This document shows, piece after piece, positions 17,639 to 28,000 of a DNA stretch of 64,000 nt. The notes under the pieces were generated by a model. The model saw nothing but the letters and a program-made list of their open reading frames with translations. It made no database searches and had not been told where the DNA came from. The position numbers were made by a program, and so were the translations under genes. Source of the DNA: a virus; the IMG/VR virus record IMGVR_UViG_3300045431_000601, positions 42,371-106,370 of that record. One strand, given 5' to 3'. Every line of letters begins with the position of its first letter. Positions within the stretch are counted from its first letter, which is position 1.

Positions 17639-19996
17639 TTATCCCACGAAAGCTCCATAACCAATTTTTGTTGGACGGATTCTATTAGTTATAACCTCTC
17701 TATTAGGCATTTGTCTATTTCTGCTTTGATAGACTAATTCTCCGAAAACTCCATTTTCATCTAAATACGCTGATATGCTAGATAACCCATTCTTTCCGTC
17801 AAGTGGTAAATCTTTAAAATCTAATCCTATAGTTTTTATTTTTAAAGTCCTCATTGAATTAGAATATTCGCCTACGATCAATGGAGGATATTCTATACCT
17901 AAAATAGCATTTCCAGCAAAATTTTTTGTTTGTGTAATATCGTCAGTGTTCATATTTAATTTCATTACAGAATCTGTATTTGGCACTCTAACATCTACAA
18001 AATATTCTCTAGATTTAACATAATGAGTATTTTGCTTGATAGTTCTTACTCCCTCGTGTTTTGCCGTCACAGGATAACCTATGATAGCGCAACCATTTAA
18101 GCTACAAATTTTTATTGCTTTTGAAGTATAGTTATGAACTAATCCAGGTTTTTTAGGCCTTATAATAGATACGCATTCATTTTGTTTTCTGCATACTTCT
18201 GCTACTGGGTCTAATTCACATAATAATTTACAAAAATCTTCATTTTTGCATTGACCGGTGTCTTCATTTATCTCGCATGGGGTTACATATCCATCGCTAA
18301 TTTTTTGCTCGTCTGGATGAGGAAAATTTTGTGCAGAAGAAAAATTAATTAAACCTTGAGTTGGAATATAAGCTAAAACAGTCCTAATAGAGCTTACAGA
18401 ATTTTTACATCCTTGACTAGAGTTACCAGACATATTTGCTTGATTTAAAACTCCCCAATCAACACCAGTAGCCTCTTTTAATTTTAACCTTACCGTTCCG
18501 ACGATATCCATATATACGGGCGCAAAAGCGTCTAAACAATCAAATATTTCAGATATTTCGCTTGGATTAGGAGTGAAAGTTGGATTTCTTTCTAAATAAT
18601 ATCTGACTCTTGTACCATTGGAAACATTTTCTTTGTCATCTTTATTCGTATAGCTTGGCTCTGGATCGTCTTTTACGTCTTCTTCTAACCTAACTAATGG
18701 TGTCCAAAACCCTTCGGACGAACGCCCTTGCACACAATATACATCTGATTTTCTTACGGTAGTATTTGTATAATATGTTCTTCCATATTCTGCCATTAGT
18801 CTATTTTCGTGAGATTTCCAAGCATCAGCTAAAGTTGAATCTAAATTTGCAATTACAAATTTTCCAGGAAATTTGTTTTTTAAATCATAAAAAGTTTTAA
18901 CATCAAAACCTCTATCAAATATATAATTTGGATCACTAAATTCTTTTAAAATATTTAGACCCGCACGATGGTAGTATCCTTTTGTAAGCATCCAATGAGT
19001 TCTTGCAGTATCTGATGCAGCTCCTAGGATTGCTCCTTCTTGGTCTATAGATTCCCACCGAAAAGGAGCATAAAAATAATCAAGCTCTTCATAAAGTGTA
19101 TTTTCCCAATTTAATATTTTTCCTGGCACAGTAGCAAATTGAGTGGTTCCAACTGCGTAAGTTCCTTCTTTAGATGATTCCAATGAATAGCTAGATAAAT
19201 CTAAAGAAGGAGCTGGATTATTATTTCTTTCTATTTTAGAAACTACTCCTTCAATATTTATTCCTGTAGATAGATCGATACCGATAATAGATTGATTTAA
19301 CGAATCCCAATAAAAATCATAACCAAAATCAGCACACCAATTAGATAAGACTTCTCTTAAAGTACCAGTGTGATTAGATTGGTACTTTGGAAATTTATCT
19401 AAAAAACCTCTATGAGATATTCCCGCTTTATTCATACCAATTAAAAGTTGGCTAAAATTATACATTACATCTGGTATTTCGCAAGGATTAGACGTGAAAA
19501 GCTCTTCACCAAGGCATATAACTGGGTTTTTAAATCCAACGTGCGAAGCGGAGCTTCTGTTTATTGTTGTATCTACAACCGTAGTCTCTCCTAACCGCAA
19601 ACAAGAAGCGCATGTTATTTTTGCTTGAAAAGGTCTTATAGGCCCCGGACCGACTTTGCAGTGTCTATTGATTAATCCGACAAAGATTCTATCTAGTTTT
19701 ATTGACGCATCTACAAAAGTGTACGTTGCTGTTTTGTTTCCTGGAGACACATTTTTTTTAGAAGACAATAGATACATACTCGTCGAAAAATTGCCGAAAC
19801 TAATACTATATGGAGCCTGCAGATTTGGATCAATAATCTTTAATTCTTTTTCAAAACTTTCATTTACAACTTCTAAAGTCAATTGACTTGGAGATTGCGA
19901 GTAATTTTGTGTATAATTAGCGCTATATATAAATCCTTCCCCAAATCGTCCTTTGGCGCCATTTACGCTAATCTCTTCTATGCTTCTTTTAGGCAT
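17639..19996 (-). CDS. Tail-tip hub-like protein
   Basis: 785 aa. The section TLREVLSNWCADFGYDFYWD followed by IIGIDLSTG is typical of tail hub proteins (gp27/gp44-like), where a 'reduced basis/evaluation' domain carries such a stretch. Before it are VNGAKGRFGEGFIYSANYTQN and a beta domain; cysteines come in groups (KITCASCLRLGE; CEINEDTGQCKNEDFCKLLCELD), suggesting disulphides or metal binding in an inserted region near residues 560-610. It is in the right place, third to fourth gene after the tape measure, for a hub. No peptidoglycan hydrolase domain is visible. An AGTGTAA motif and GGAATAAGG precede the ATG. Confidence 0.65.
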   Translation of the reverse strand: MPKRSIEEISVNGAKGRFGEGFIYSANYTQNYSQSPSQLTLEVVNESFEKELKIIDPNLQAPYSISFGNFSTSMYLLSSKKNVSPGNKTATYTFVDASIKLDRIFVGLINRHCKVGPGPIRPFQAKITCASCLRLGETTVVDTTINRSSASHVGFKNPVICLGEELFTSNPCEIPDVMYNFSQLLIGMNKAGISHRGFLDKFPKYQSNHTGTLREVLSNWCADFGYDFYWDSLNQSIIGIDLSTGINIEGVVSKIERNNNPAPSLDLSSYSLESSKEGTYAVGTTQFATVPGKILNWENTLYEELDYFYAPFRWESIDQEGAILGAASDTARTHWMLTKGYYHRAGLNILKEFSDPNYIFDRGFDVKTFYDLKNKFPGKFVIANLDSTLADAWKSHENRLMAEYGRTYYTNTTVRKSDVYCVQGRSSEGFWTPLVRLEEDVKDDPEPSYTNKDDKENVSNGTRVRYYLERNPTFTPNPSEISEIFDCLDAFAPVYMDIVGTVRLKLKEATGVDWGVLNQANMSGNSSQGCKNSVSSIRTVLAYIPTQGLINFSSAQNFPHPDEQKISDGYVTPCEINEDTGQCKNEDFCKLLCELDPVAEVCRKQNECVSIIRPKKPGLVHNYTSKAIKICSLNGCAIIGYPVTAKHEGVRTIKQNTHYVKSREYFVDVRVPNTDSVMKLNMNTDDITQTKNFAGNAILGIEYPPLIVGEYSNSMRTLKIKTIGLDFKDLPLDGKNGLSSISAYLDENGVFGELVYQSRNRQMPNREVITNRIRPTKIGYGAFVG

Positions 19997-20017
19997 AACC
20001 TTATTCCTTTGTGTATT

Positions 20018-20023
20018 TTACAC
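20018..20023 (-). promoter_or_regulatory. GTGTAA late-gene motif before the hub gene
   Basis: GATATAGTGTAA on the minus strand, 21 nt before the ATG at 19996. The TAA of the motif is also the stop codon of the upstream gene. Confidence 0.5.
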
Positions 20024-21748
20024 TATATCTACGGGTATGTTTCTTATCTGATTTTCTAAATAAGGTAATAATTTAAAATTATTAATGTTATTAAAATCAG
20101 AAGTATATTGATAGTCTACACCTTCTTTCTGAAGGACTCCATTAATCCATATTAATTCTAAGCCATTAACTTCTTCTTCTTGTAGAGAATCTGTATTAAT
20201 TTTATTATTAATTAGATCAAGGGGCATTGACAAAGCGCTTACAGTCTCATCAGACCTTATTAATAATTGACCAATTATACCATTTGGATAACTTGAAAAT
20301 ATTAAGCTAATAACCTGTGCGTTTAAATTTTGTGTTATCATATAATCTATATTTTTATCTATTTTTTTTCCATTTAAATATAAATTACATTCATTTAGAT
20401 CTACATCATTTGTAACAAGAGGTGGATTAAAATAATAGATTCCGTCTTCTTTTTTTTCTACTTGTCCTTCGTAGTAAAAATATGATCCAGAATTAGATAA
20501 CGTATAAACAACACTGTCTTGATCGTCTAAGGTATAATTTTTAATTGTAAAACCATGTCCGCCAAGATCATAGTTAGTTTTTGGAAGAAGTAATCCGTTT
20601 AAATAAACATGAATATTCATACTATCATTTAAATCTTGATGGGCTTCACAATAATTGCTATTAATAAATACAGGGACATATATTTTTTTAGAGAAATTAA
20701 AAGTATTAATGTTTATGTAGTTATTGCCTGGAAGAGGTTTTTCTAAATAGATATTTTTATTAGAATAAGTATTAAGCAAAGTTTGATTATATAAGTTTTT
20801 TATTGAAGTAATTTCTTCAAATGTAGATACATCTTCTTGATTTAGGTACTCTATCGCTTCTCCGTATAAATGTCCCGTAACTCCAGAGGTTACGAAAGCA
20901 TTAATTTTTGAATCATAAACATTAACGTATCCTGTTATACCTGTGCCAACAATAGCGTTTGGGTTGACGATTGCATTTGAAAACATTTTTTTTGACATCT
21001 GTACTTGGACTTTTCGTTCAATTTCTCCTGTTTTAAATAATAATAAATTTAATTCTTTTGCAAAAGATTCAGATGTAATGTAATCAATATTATATATATT
21101 TTTAATATTACCATAAAATCCCGTATAAGAATTTCTTAAACCAGTTAGATTTCCATAATAAATCTTTTTATCTTTGCCAAATAAAGACGTATTTGCTCTA
21201 ATTGATTTAGACTCGTATGTATAATCTTTATTTGGATCAAATAAATTTATTTTTAAAGTATTGGGAGAAAAAAATATATTTAAAATATTATTATTCTTTA
21301 AAACTGAAGAAAAAGTTTCTGTTCTGAACGATTCTTCTCCGGAATATTCGATATATAATTTATGATGGTCATTAACGCCAAGAACTACATCATATTTATT
21401 AGGTTCAAATATATGAGATAAAACTCTAGACTGATTTGAAATTAGTTGAGGAAAATATTCAAAGTCTAATATTATTAATCCTACATCGTTATTTGCGCTA
21501 GAGGTATACCCAAAGAGTGCGGATCCGCTAGTAAAATTATTAGCAATACTATAAAATTTTCCAGGATTATAATTTAAATCAACAGTTAAATTATTATTTA
21601 TATTCTGAAATTGGTTAGCTCCGGAAAAAGCTTGGTTATATATAAAATCACTTAAATTAAGATTTGAATTAAAATTATAAGCCGCCCTTAAAGCGTCTTC
21701 GGAAAGTTGCATATTTTTAAGAGCAGTTTTTATGTAGTTTGCACTCAT
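20018..21748 (-). CDS. Tail-tip protein with LamG-like and repeated beta domains
   Basis: 576 aa. Residues ~60-220 resemble a LamG-like jelly roll (VGLIILDFEYFP, DHHKLYIEYSGEE, TLKINLFDPNKDYTYES). The C-terminal ~200 residues hold three copies of a short beta module with the core 'h-LNG': IHVYLNGLLLPKTNYDL, CNLYLNGKKIDKNIDYMI and LIWINGVLQKEGVDYQY, seen in many phage fibre and baseplate proteins. No enzyme motif is present. It overlaps the upstream gene by 4 bp and ends in Val-stop inside a GTGTAA motif. A tail-tip adhesin or adaptor is likely from position and fold. Confidence 0.6.
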   Translation of the reverse strand: MSANYIKTALKNMQLSEDALRAAYNFNSNLNLSDFIYNQAFSGANQFQNINNNLTVDLNYNPGKFYSIANNFTSGSALFGYTSSANNDVGLIILDFEYFPQLISNQSRVLSHIFEPNKYDVVLGVNDHHKLYIEYSGEESFRTETFSSVLKNNNILNIFFSPNTLKINLFDPNKDYTYESKSIRANTSLFGKDKKIYYGNLTGLRNSYTGFYGNIKNIYNIDYITSESFAKELNLLLFKTGEIERKVQVQMSKKMFSNAIVNPNAIVGTGITGYVNVYDSKINAFVTSGVTGHLYGEAIEYLNQEDVSTFEEITSIKNLYNQTLLNTYSNKNIYLEKPLPGNNYININTFNFSKKIYVPVFINSNYCEAHQDLNDSMNIHVYLNGLLLPKTNYDLGGHGFTIKNYTLDDQDSVVYTLSNSGSYFYYEGQVEKKEDGIYYFNPPLVTNDVDLNECNLYLNGKKIDKNIDYMITQNLNAQVISLIFSSYPNGIIGQLLIRSDETVSALSMPLDLINNKINTDSLQEEEVNGLELIWINGVLQKEGVDYQYTSDFNNINNFKLLPYLENQIRNIPVDIV

Positions 21749-23355
21749 AGTTTAGGTAGAATTGCTGGATTAACTGCACTTGAAATCATTTTTAGTGAAA
21801 AATTATTTCTTTTTAGATCTCCTGCAGAAGATCGTAATTCATTTGCAAAAATTTGATTATCTATAAAATCCCAGGGATATTCATCCTGAGTTTCCATTAA
21901 ACCAGATAGATATCCTAAAATTCCAAGCGGATGAATATAAGTGCTATTTGCTATTCCATAGTCAATCGTTGCAGTAGCGTTTAATTTTGGTAAGGTAATA
22001 ATACCAAAGTCTCCTATAATATAACGGTTTTTTATATCGCAGGTTGGATTCGGTGACATATACCAAATTGGAGCTTCGATAGAGATAGAGTAATCTCCGT
22101 CTATAACTCCAGAGTACTTGGGTATATATTTGTCATCATAATTAATAGAAAAATTTATTTTACCATTAATTATATCATCTGAAAACCTGTAATCTGTTAA
22201 ACGTATTCCAGATGGGTTATTGTCTGTCGGTAATCCATTAAAAGATTTATAATCATTCAAGGCTTTATGAGCAATAGATCTAAATGTTCCAGTAGATATC
22301 GTAGGAATATCTTGATTATTTGTTATTGAGTTCAAGAAAGATTTAGCTTGGTTGTATTTATGCCTCAGACTCCCTCTAGACACGATTTCTCCTTCTAAAG
22401 AGATTTTACTTACTTGATCGTCTAAAGAAGTATTGACTCTTGAGGTATAAGATAAATAAGGATTGTTAATACTTAAATCGTCATAAGAAGCAGAAAAAGA
22501 AGCTATATTTTTCGTAGAATTATTATCGACTTTAAAAGAGAGAGGAGTTAGGTTAAAACCGCTTGGAATTATTGAATTTATATTCAATTGATCTAACAAA
22601 TCTTGATTTTGTCCACTCAAAGCTCCTTCATAAGTTCCGTCAATATTTAATCTCAAAGAATTTCCGTCGATATCTTCGGAAAGATCGGATTTATATCTTA
22701 ATATTCCTTGATTAAAATTTTGAGTAAGAGTTGAATTGTCTCCAACGTATTCTTCTTCTATAGAATAGCTTTCTTGAAGGCGATTGACTTTCTCTACTAC
22801 AGATTTTAAATAAAATTTTTGGACATTATTAAAAACGCAAGAAGGTATATTGTTTAATCCTGTATAATTTTTTACAAAATTTATAGCATTATTTATCCCA
22901 TTAGATTTTGAATTAGAAGAGCCAGTATTTAACCCTTGGGCAGAAATTATATGCTTTAATTGTATTATCTTATTTTCTCCTTCAGAAAAAGAGAATTCAT
23001 TCACAGGATCTTTAACTCCTGAAGTTAATTTTTGAGAGGACAGAGAGATTTTATAATTTAAAATTCCATTATATACAGATTTATCAAAAACTATATCATC
23101 TACAATTATGTTTGACTCTTCGAATATTTTTTGATTATCTTCATAAATTTCAAATTTACCAAAATTTTTTGAGAATATATTAATTAGATTATTTTGTTGA
23201 GATAATAGTTGGCTGTAATTTCCTGTTAATTGACCATTTAAAGATATATTTCTTGTGTCTCCCCATTTTATATTTAAAAAATTATGATCTTTGGAAATCT
23301 CTACTAAAGGCGTAGGCATAAGCAAACTTTGATCGTTATATTTTATAATGTTCAT
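21745..23355 (-). CDS. Distal tail / tail-tip structural protein (A)
   Basis: 536 aa, no named family by eye. The N-terminus (PLVEISKDHNFLNIKWGDTRNISLNGQLTG) looks like the beta-sandwich start of distal tail proteins. The middle contains FYLKSVVEKVNRLQESYSIEEEYVG followed by LRLNIDGTYEGALSG, a layout shared with the preceding gene product (FNESYDLIKKICSFQ...SHSFTLDEEGIVSLEERGEILG), so the two may be distant paralogues. Overlaps of 4 bp with both neighbours imply coupled translation. It probably belongs to the ring that joins the tube to the tip. Confidence 0.55.
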   Translation of the reverse strand: MNIIKYNDQSLLMPTPLVEISKDHNFLNIKWGDTRNISLNGQLTGNYSQLLSQQNNLINIFSKNFGKFEIYEDNQKIFEESNIIVDDIVFDKSVYNGILNYKISLSSQKLTSGVKDPVNEFSFSEGENKIIQLKHIISAQGLNTGSSNSKSNGINNAINFVKNYTGLNNIPSCVFNNVQKFYLKSVVEKVNRLQESYSIEEEYVGDNSTLTQNFNQGILRYKSDLSEDIDGNSLRLNIDGTYEGALSGQNQDLLDQLNINSIIPSGFNLTPLSFKVDNNSTKNIASFSASYDDLSINNPYLSYTSRVNTSLDDQVSKISLEGEIVSRGSLRHKYNQAKSFLNSITNNQDIPTISTGTFRSIAHKALNDYKSFNGLPTDNNPSGIRLTDYRFSDDIINGKINFSINYDDKYIPKYSGVIDGDYSISIEAPIWYMSPNPTCDIKNRYIIGDFGIITLPKLNATATIDYGIANSTYIHPLGILGYLSGLMETQDEYPWDFIDNQIFANELRSSAGDLKRNNFSLKMISSAVNPAILPKL

Positions 23356-25031
23356 TTCAAGTATAAAGCTTTTAAAGTAAAAGTAAAATTATATTGAGTG
23401 TCGTAGCTATAATCTGCATTTGTTAATAATATATCAATTACTTTTTGTTGCGTTAAATGCCCCAAAGCAAGACCTTTTAACATGTCTTTTGGAAATATTA
23501 TTTTTTGTTCCCAATGATTTTGAATGGGGCGCTTAAGCTTTCCATTTATTGTTACGTTTTTTTGCCCCATATTATTCTGCATTCCTTTATAGAGTAAAAC
23601 AGTTTTAGGAAAACGATTGGCTATTACATATTCTTTATACATTTCCGCCGGATTTTGGTCTTCAACTAAAATGTTTAATATAACAGGACTATTTGGTGCC
23701 GCTCCTACATTAATAAAAGGATCATTCGTCCCGCCAATGTTATAATCTATCCTATTATTATAGAAAGAAATGTTTTGATTTTGTCCACTTACTTGAGAGA
23801 ATCCTATATTTGAATTGATAATCTGACACCCAGCTGCTAATGATCTAGCAGCAGCTTGTTGATAAAGTAGTTTGGGGTTAATTATAGATGTGATTGTGCC
23901 TAACTTTCCAGCTTGAAAAATTGTACCATTTTCATTTCTTTCAATTATTCCATCGCTTTTTTTAATCGTTTCTATTTGATACTCTTGCAAAAGATAGGGG
24001 GCATTTACTCCATAGTCAATATAATCTTTTTTATTTGTATATTGTATATTATAATAAGCTTTATTTTCGAACAAATCATACCCTCGGGTTAAAACTCTTG
24101 GTTCATTTATCGCTGAATCTGTAGTACCTAAGTTATATTTTAAAATATTAGAATTTAATTTATTTTGTATTCTAGAAAATGACGTTCCAATTTCTAGATT
24201 TAAAAATCCGCTATAATCTTCGATAGTAAGATTTTTGTTGTTGCCCAATATTTCACCTCTTTCTTCTAAAGAAACAATTCCCTCTTCATCGAGGGTAAAA
24301 GAATGTGACACAGAATTAGTATAATTTTTTAAATTTGAAGGCACTTCGTAAGAGCTTGAACTTTTTTGAAAACTACAAATCTTTTTTATTAAATCATAAC
24401 TTTCATTAAAATAATTTCTTCGATCATTACTATTAAAAAAAGAATACATAGAAGAGATTTGACTGATTTCTATATTAGGAGAAGTCAAAATTCCGCTAGC
24501 AATATTTTTAATTTCTGTTAAAACCTGAGAATCTAGCCTGTCGTTTTGATTTATTCCAATTTTAAGATTATGAGAATATTGATATCCTTGGTCAGAAGAA
24601 AAATTTAAATCAATATCTTCAGAAATTTCAGAAATATTTGCACTTATATTCGGTAAAAAGTTTCCATAAATACTAGATCCACTAGAAAAGTTAGAGAAAT
24701 TATTGTTCTCAATAATTTCTATATCATATATATATGATCCTACTCGAATTGGATTTCTTTCCGGAAAAGACATCCTCAATACTCTTCCCGTTCCAAAATT
24801 ATATCCATTAATTATAATTGGCGCATATTGACCAGAGAAATCGGTCATATCTTTTTGTATTCCGCTTATTACTTCTTTTACGCCGTTTGCGTCAATATTC
24901 TCTTTAACTTTATAAAAAACGCCTTCTAAACTTAAACTTTTTATTGTATTAATTGTGTTCGTGCCTTCTCCGAGATAATTCTTTCTCATATTAAAATCTA
25001 GAAGAGTTGCGTCTGTAAATAGATAACTCAT
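23352..25031 (-). CDS. Distal tail / tail-tip structural protein (B)
   Basis: 559 aa, the first gene after the tape measure, the usual place of the distal tail protein. The N-terminal ~120 residues (LLDFNMRKNYLGEGTNTI, then APIIINGYNFGTGRVLRMSFP and YIYDIEIIEN) form a plausible beta domain. The middle (NYTNSVSHSFTLDEEG) has the same layout as the next gene. The C-terminus (WEQKIIFPKDMLKGLALGHL, YNFTFTLKALYLK) is beta/alpha. No catalytic residues are seen. It starts 5 bp after the tape measure stop codon. Structural role firm by position; family not assigned. Confidence 0.55.
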   Translation of the reverse strand: MSYLFTDATLLDFNMRKNYLGEGTNTINTIKSLSLEGVFYKVKENIDANGVKEVISGIQKDMTDFSGQYAPIIINGYNFGTGRVLRMSFPERNPIRVGSYIYDIEIIENNNFSNFSSGSSIYGNFLPNISANISEISEDIDLNFSSDQGYQYSHNLKIGINQNDRLDSQVLTEIKNIASGILTSPNIEISQISSMYSFFNSNDRRNYFNESYDLIKKICSFQKSSSSYEVPSNLKNYTNSVSHSFTLDEEGIVSLEERGEILGNNKNLTIEDYSGFLNLEIGTSFSRIQNKLNSNILKYNLGTTDSAINEPRVLTRGYDLFENKAYYNIQYTNKKDYIDYGVNAPYLLQEYQIETIKKSDGIIERNENGTIFQAGKLGTITSIINPKLLYQQAAARSLAAGCQIINSNIGFSQVSGQNQNISFYNNRIDYNIGGTNDPFINVGAAPNSPVILNILVEDQNPAEMYKEYVIANRFPKTVLLYKGMQNNMGQKNVTINGKLKRPIQNHWEQKIIFPKDMLKGLALGHLTQQKVIDILLTNADYSYDTQYNFTFTLKALYLK

Positions 25032-25036
25032 ATTTT

Positions 25037-28000
25037 TTAGGCGAATTTACCCTTGGATGGAGGAGAAGCTATACCAAGAGATCTAAATTTTTCATTAGCG
25101 TCTCTTTTTAAATCTTCTAATTTTTGAGTTAAAGCTTCTTCTGTTTTTGTTACTCTTTGTTCAACTTTAGATAGTAGTTCTTCTGATATATTGTCTAACG
25201 TTCCACTATCTAATTCTACTTTCCAAGGCTCTGCTCTTACATTAACATCCATAGATCCCATTCTTACTTCCATAGGGTCTTGGTTAACGTTTAAATTTAA
25301 ATCTTGACTACTACTTTGTCCTCCGCTTTTCGATTCAAAAGGCTGAATATATTTTTTTCTATTCTTATCATCGTTTTCATAAAAAGGTTTAGATTCAAAT
25401 GGTTGAGATTGATTTTTCCAACTTTCATAATCAAGACTCGATCTATTAAACCCATTCATTGAATTAAAAAGCTCTTGCTTACGGCGCTCGTTTTCTGTTC
25501 TTCTCTTCTCTTCTTGTCTAGCTTCTTCTCCTAAATTAAGAGGCAAAGGGTACTCCTTACTAAGAGTATCTTTTGCTGTTGTCCAGTCTGGTCTTGTATC
25601 GTCTTTAAAAGCGGTATTCCATTGAGATCTAGGTATAGGTTTTCCATTAATCATTACTTGCTCACTCGATTCTTCTTGCGCAGAAGCTACCCCTTGATTC
25701 AAAGCGGTATTATTTGAAGTTGTTGTTTTTGGCGGCGCGCTTTGCTGCAAGGCTTGAGGTATTGATGCACTTTGAGCGTAAGAAGTTGGCGTAGGGATAC
25801 CATATTGTGTTTCAAGATCTGCTTTTCGTTCCTGAAGCTCTCTGATTTGATTTAATAATTCTTGAGACTTAGATTCTTTTATCGTTTTATCAATTGTTGG
25901 GTCTGTTTCATAAGCTCTTTTTTTCTCTTCAAGAGCTTTAATTTGATAATCAATTCCAGTAATTTTTTCTATTCCTTCTTGTTCTCTTTTCGCTTCTTTC
26001 TCTTTTATTTTTGAAGCTTCAATAGAAGCAGTAAGTTTTTTAATAGCATCGGTATTTTCATCTGTACTTATTGTATTATTACCCAAGCGACTATTTAAAC
26101 TACTTAGATCTAATTCATCTAGAGCGTTACGAATCTCATTAATATCGATATTTGAATCTCCATTTTCATCTGCTTCAAAATTTTTCATCATATTATCTAC
26201 TTGTTGCGTAGCAATATCTTTAGATCTGGCTTGTGCTTCAAAAAAGTATCTAGCTAATTCTGGAGGAGCTGATGCCGCAAGCGCTCTTGCGTCAGAATTA
26301 ATTTGCCTCGATCTTGCATTTATAGCTAATTGTCTTAACCCTCTATCATTTGTAAATATTCCTGCGCCGCCTAATAACTCTTGAGCACTTTTTATACTGC
26401 CCAAAGTCCCTTGATCTCTTATTGATTGAGGAGCATACGAATCTCCTGCGGCTCTTGAAAAATTCATAAATTCATCTATAAGTTGGCTATATGCCCCCAT
26501 GGGTTGAATTCCTCCATCGATCCCTCCAAAAGCTTTTATATCTCTATCTCTTTGCGCCATTTTCTTTTGGATTTCCAATTGAGCTTGAGCCAAAGCTTTT
26601 TCTTGGTTTGTCGTTTGATGAAGAGATTTTATTTCTGAAACCATTTGTTGTAAAGTCGCGTCGGAAGAAGACATTAAATCTGCAAGATTTCCTTGTTCAT
26701 CTTTACCAAAAGTCTTAGAAAATTGTTGCAATAGACTTTCTTGGAATTGCTTAGGATTTAAATTGCTTTTCTGAAGTTCAAGAATAGAATTTTTAAATTG
26801 AGAGATTCTTTCTAAATCTTGGGTTCCTTGAACTTCATCTCCGCTTTGCTTAATTTTATCTACATTTTTTAATACTTGAGAAACCATTGATTTAACCGCT
26901 TCTGTTTCTAATTTTTTACTGTTGAATAATAAATTAGCTTGCCTTTCTTTTTCTCCTAAAGAAAAATTTTGCTGGGCTATAGACTCTTCTGATAAAAATG
27001 GTTGATTATAATCTAAATTCATTTTAGATTTTTTAATTGCAAGATCGTACTTGTTGTACTCTGTCTGATTCTGATATTGTTGATCAAAAGATGAATTTAA
27101 TACCGCGTTTTCTGTAGTTCTATTTAATGCTTCCCTAAAAAGATTGGTTTGTTCAGTAGCTCTTTTTGTGGCTTCTTCGGCTTTTAAGAGCACGGATATT
27201 TGCTTTTCTCTTTCTTTTTCTAAATTTTTTGCTGTTTGTAAATCTTTTTGACCCTCTAAAATACTGTCTATAAAACTTCTGATTACTTTTCTTACTGATT
27301 CTTCGTCTCCTACGCCAAGAGCATTAGCTTTAAATGCAAGATTCTCAATTGGTTCTGTCAGCTCTTGATTAACTCCATAAGTTTTTAAAAATGTAGGATT
27401 TTGGGTTAATTGTTCTGTAAGAATATCTCTAGCTGAACGAGTGCTTCCTTGCGTGGAGGCTTTATTGGCAATATTCGATATAATAGATTCAAAATTTTTT
27501 CTTTGATCTAAGCTTAAATCTCCTGCCATTTTTTGTCCATATTGGGTCGCTTCTGAACTTTTAAAGGTTGGGCTTTTTGTTAAAGGCGTCAATGCGGCTA
27601 AAACATTTTTAAACGCTTCTGCGTTTGAATCGACTCTACCTTGCATTCTTGAAGCAAAATCGGCGTTATCTTTTTCTTTATTTAATTTTTCTTGAATCTC
27701 TACGCCTTTTTCTTGTAAGGCAGTAAAACTATTAATTGCTAAGAGCTGGCTTCTATATGCATCGGGTAGACCCTGTGCAGCGGAATACATCTTCTCTTGT
27801 AGATTCTGAAGAGTTTCCGAAGAAGTTTTTGGATCAGTGCTGGCGTCATTAAATTTTTGAAGAGCTTCTGAATATTTAGGAAAAGCTCCTCCAAAATCAG
27901 AAGCGCGTTGGGTTCTTTCTTGGACTAATTTGTCAAACTTATCTTTTTGATTACTAATATAATTTGAAATAGAAACTAAAGAACTAATAGCAGTCCCAAT

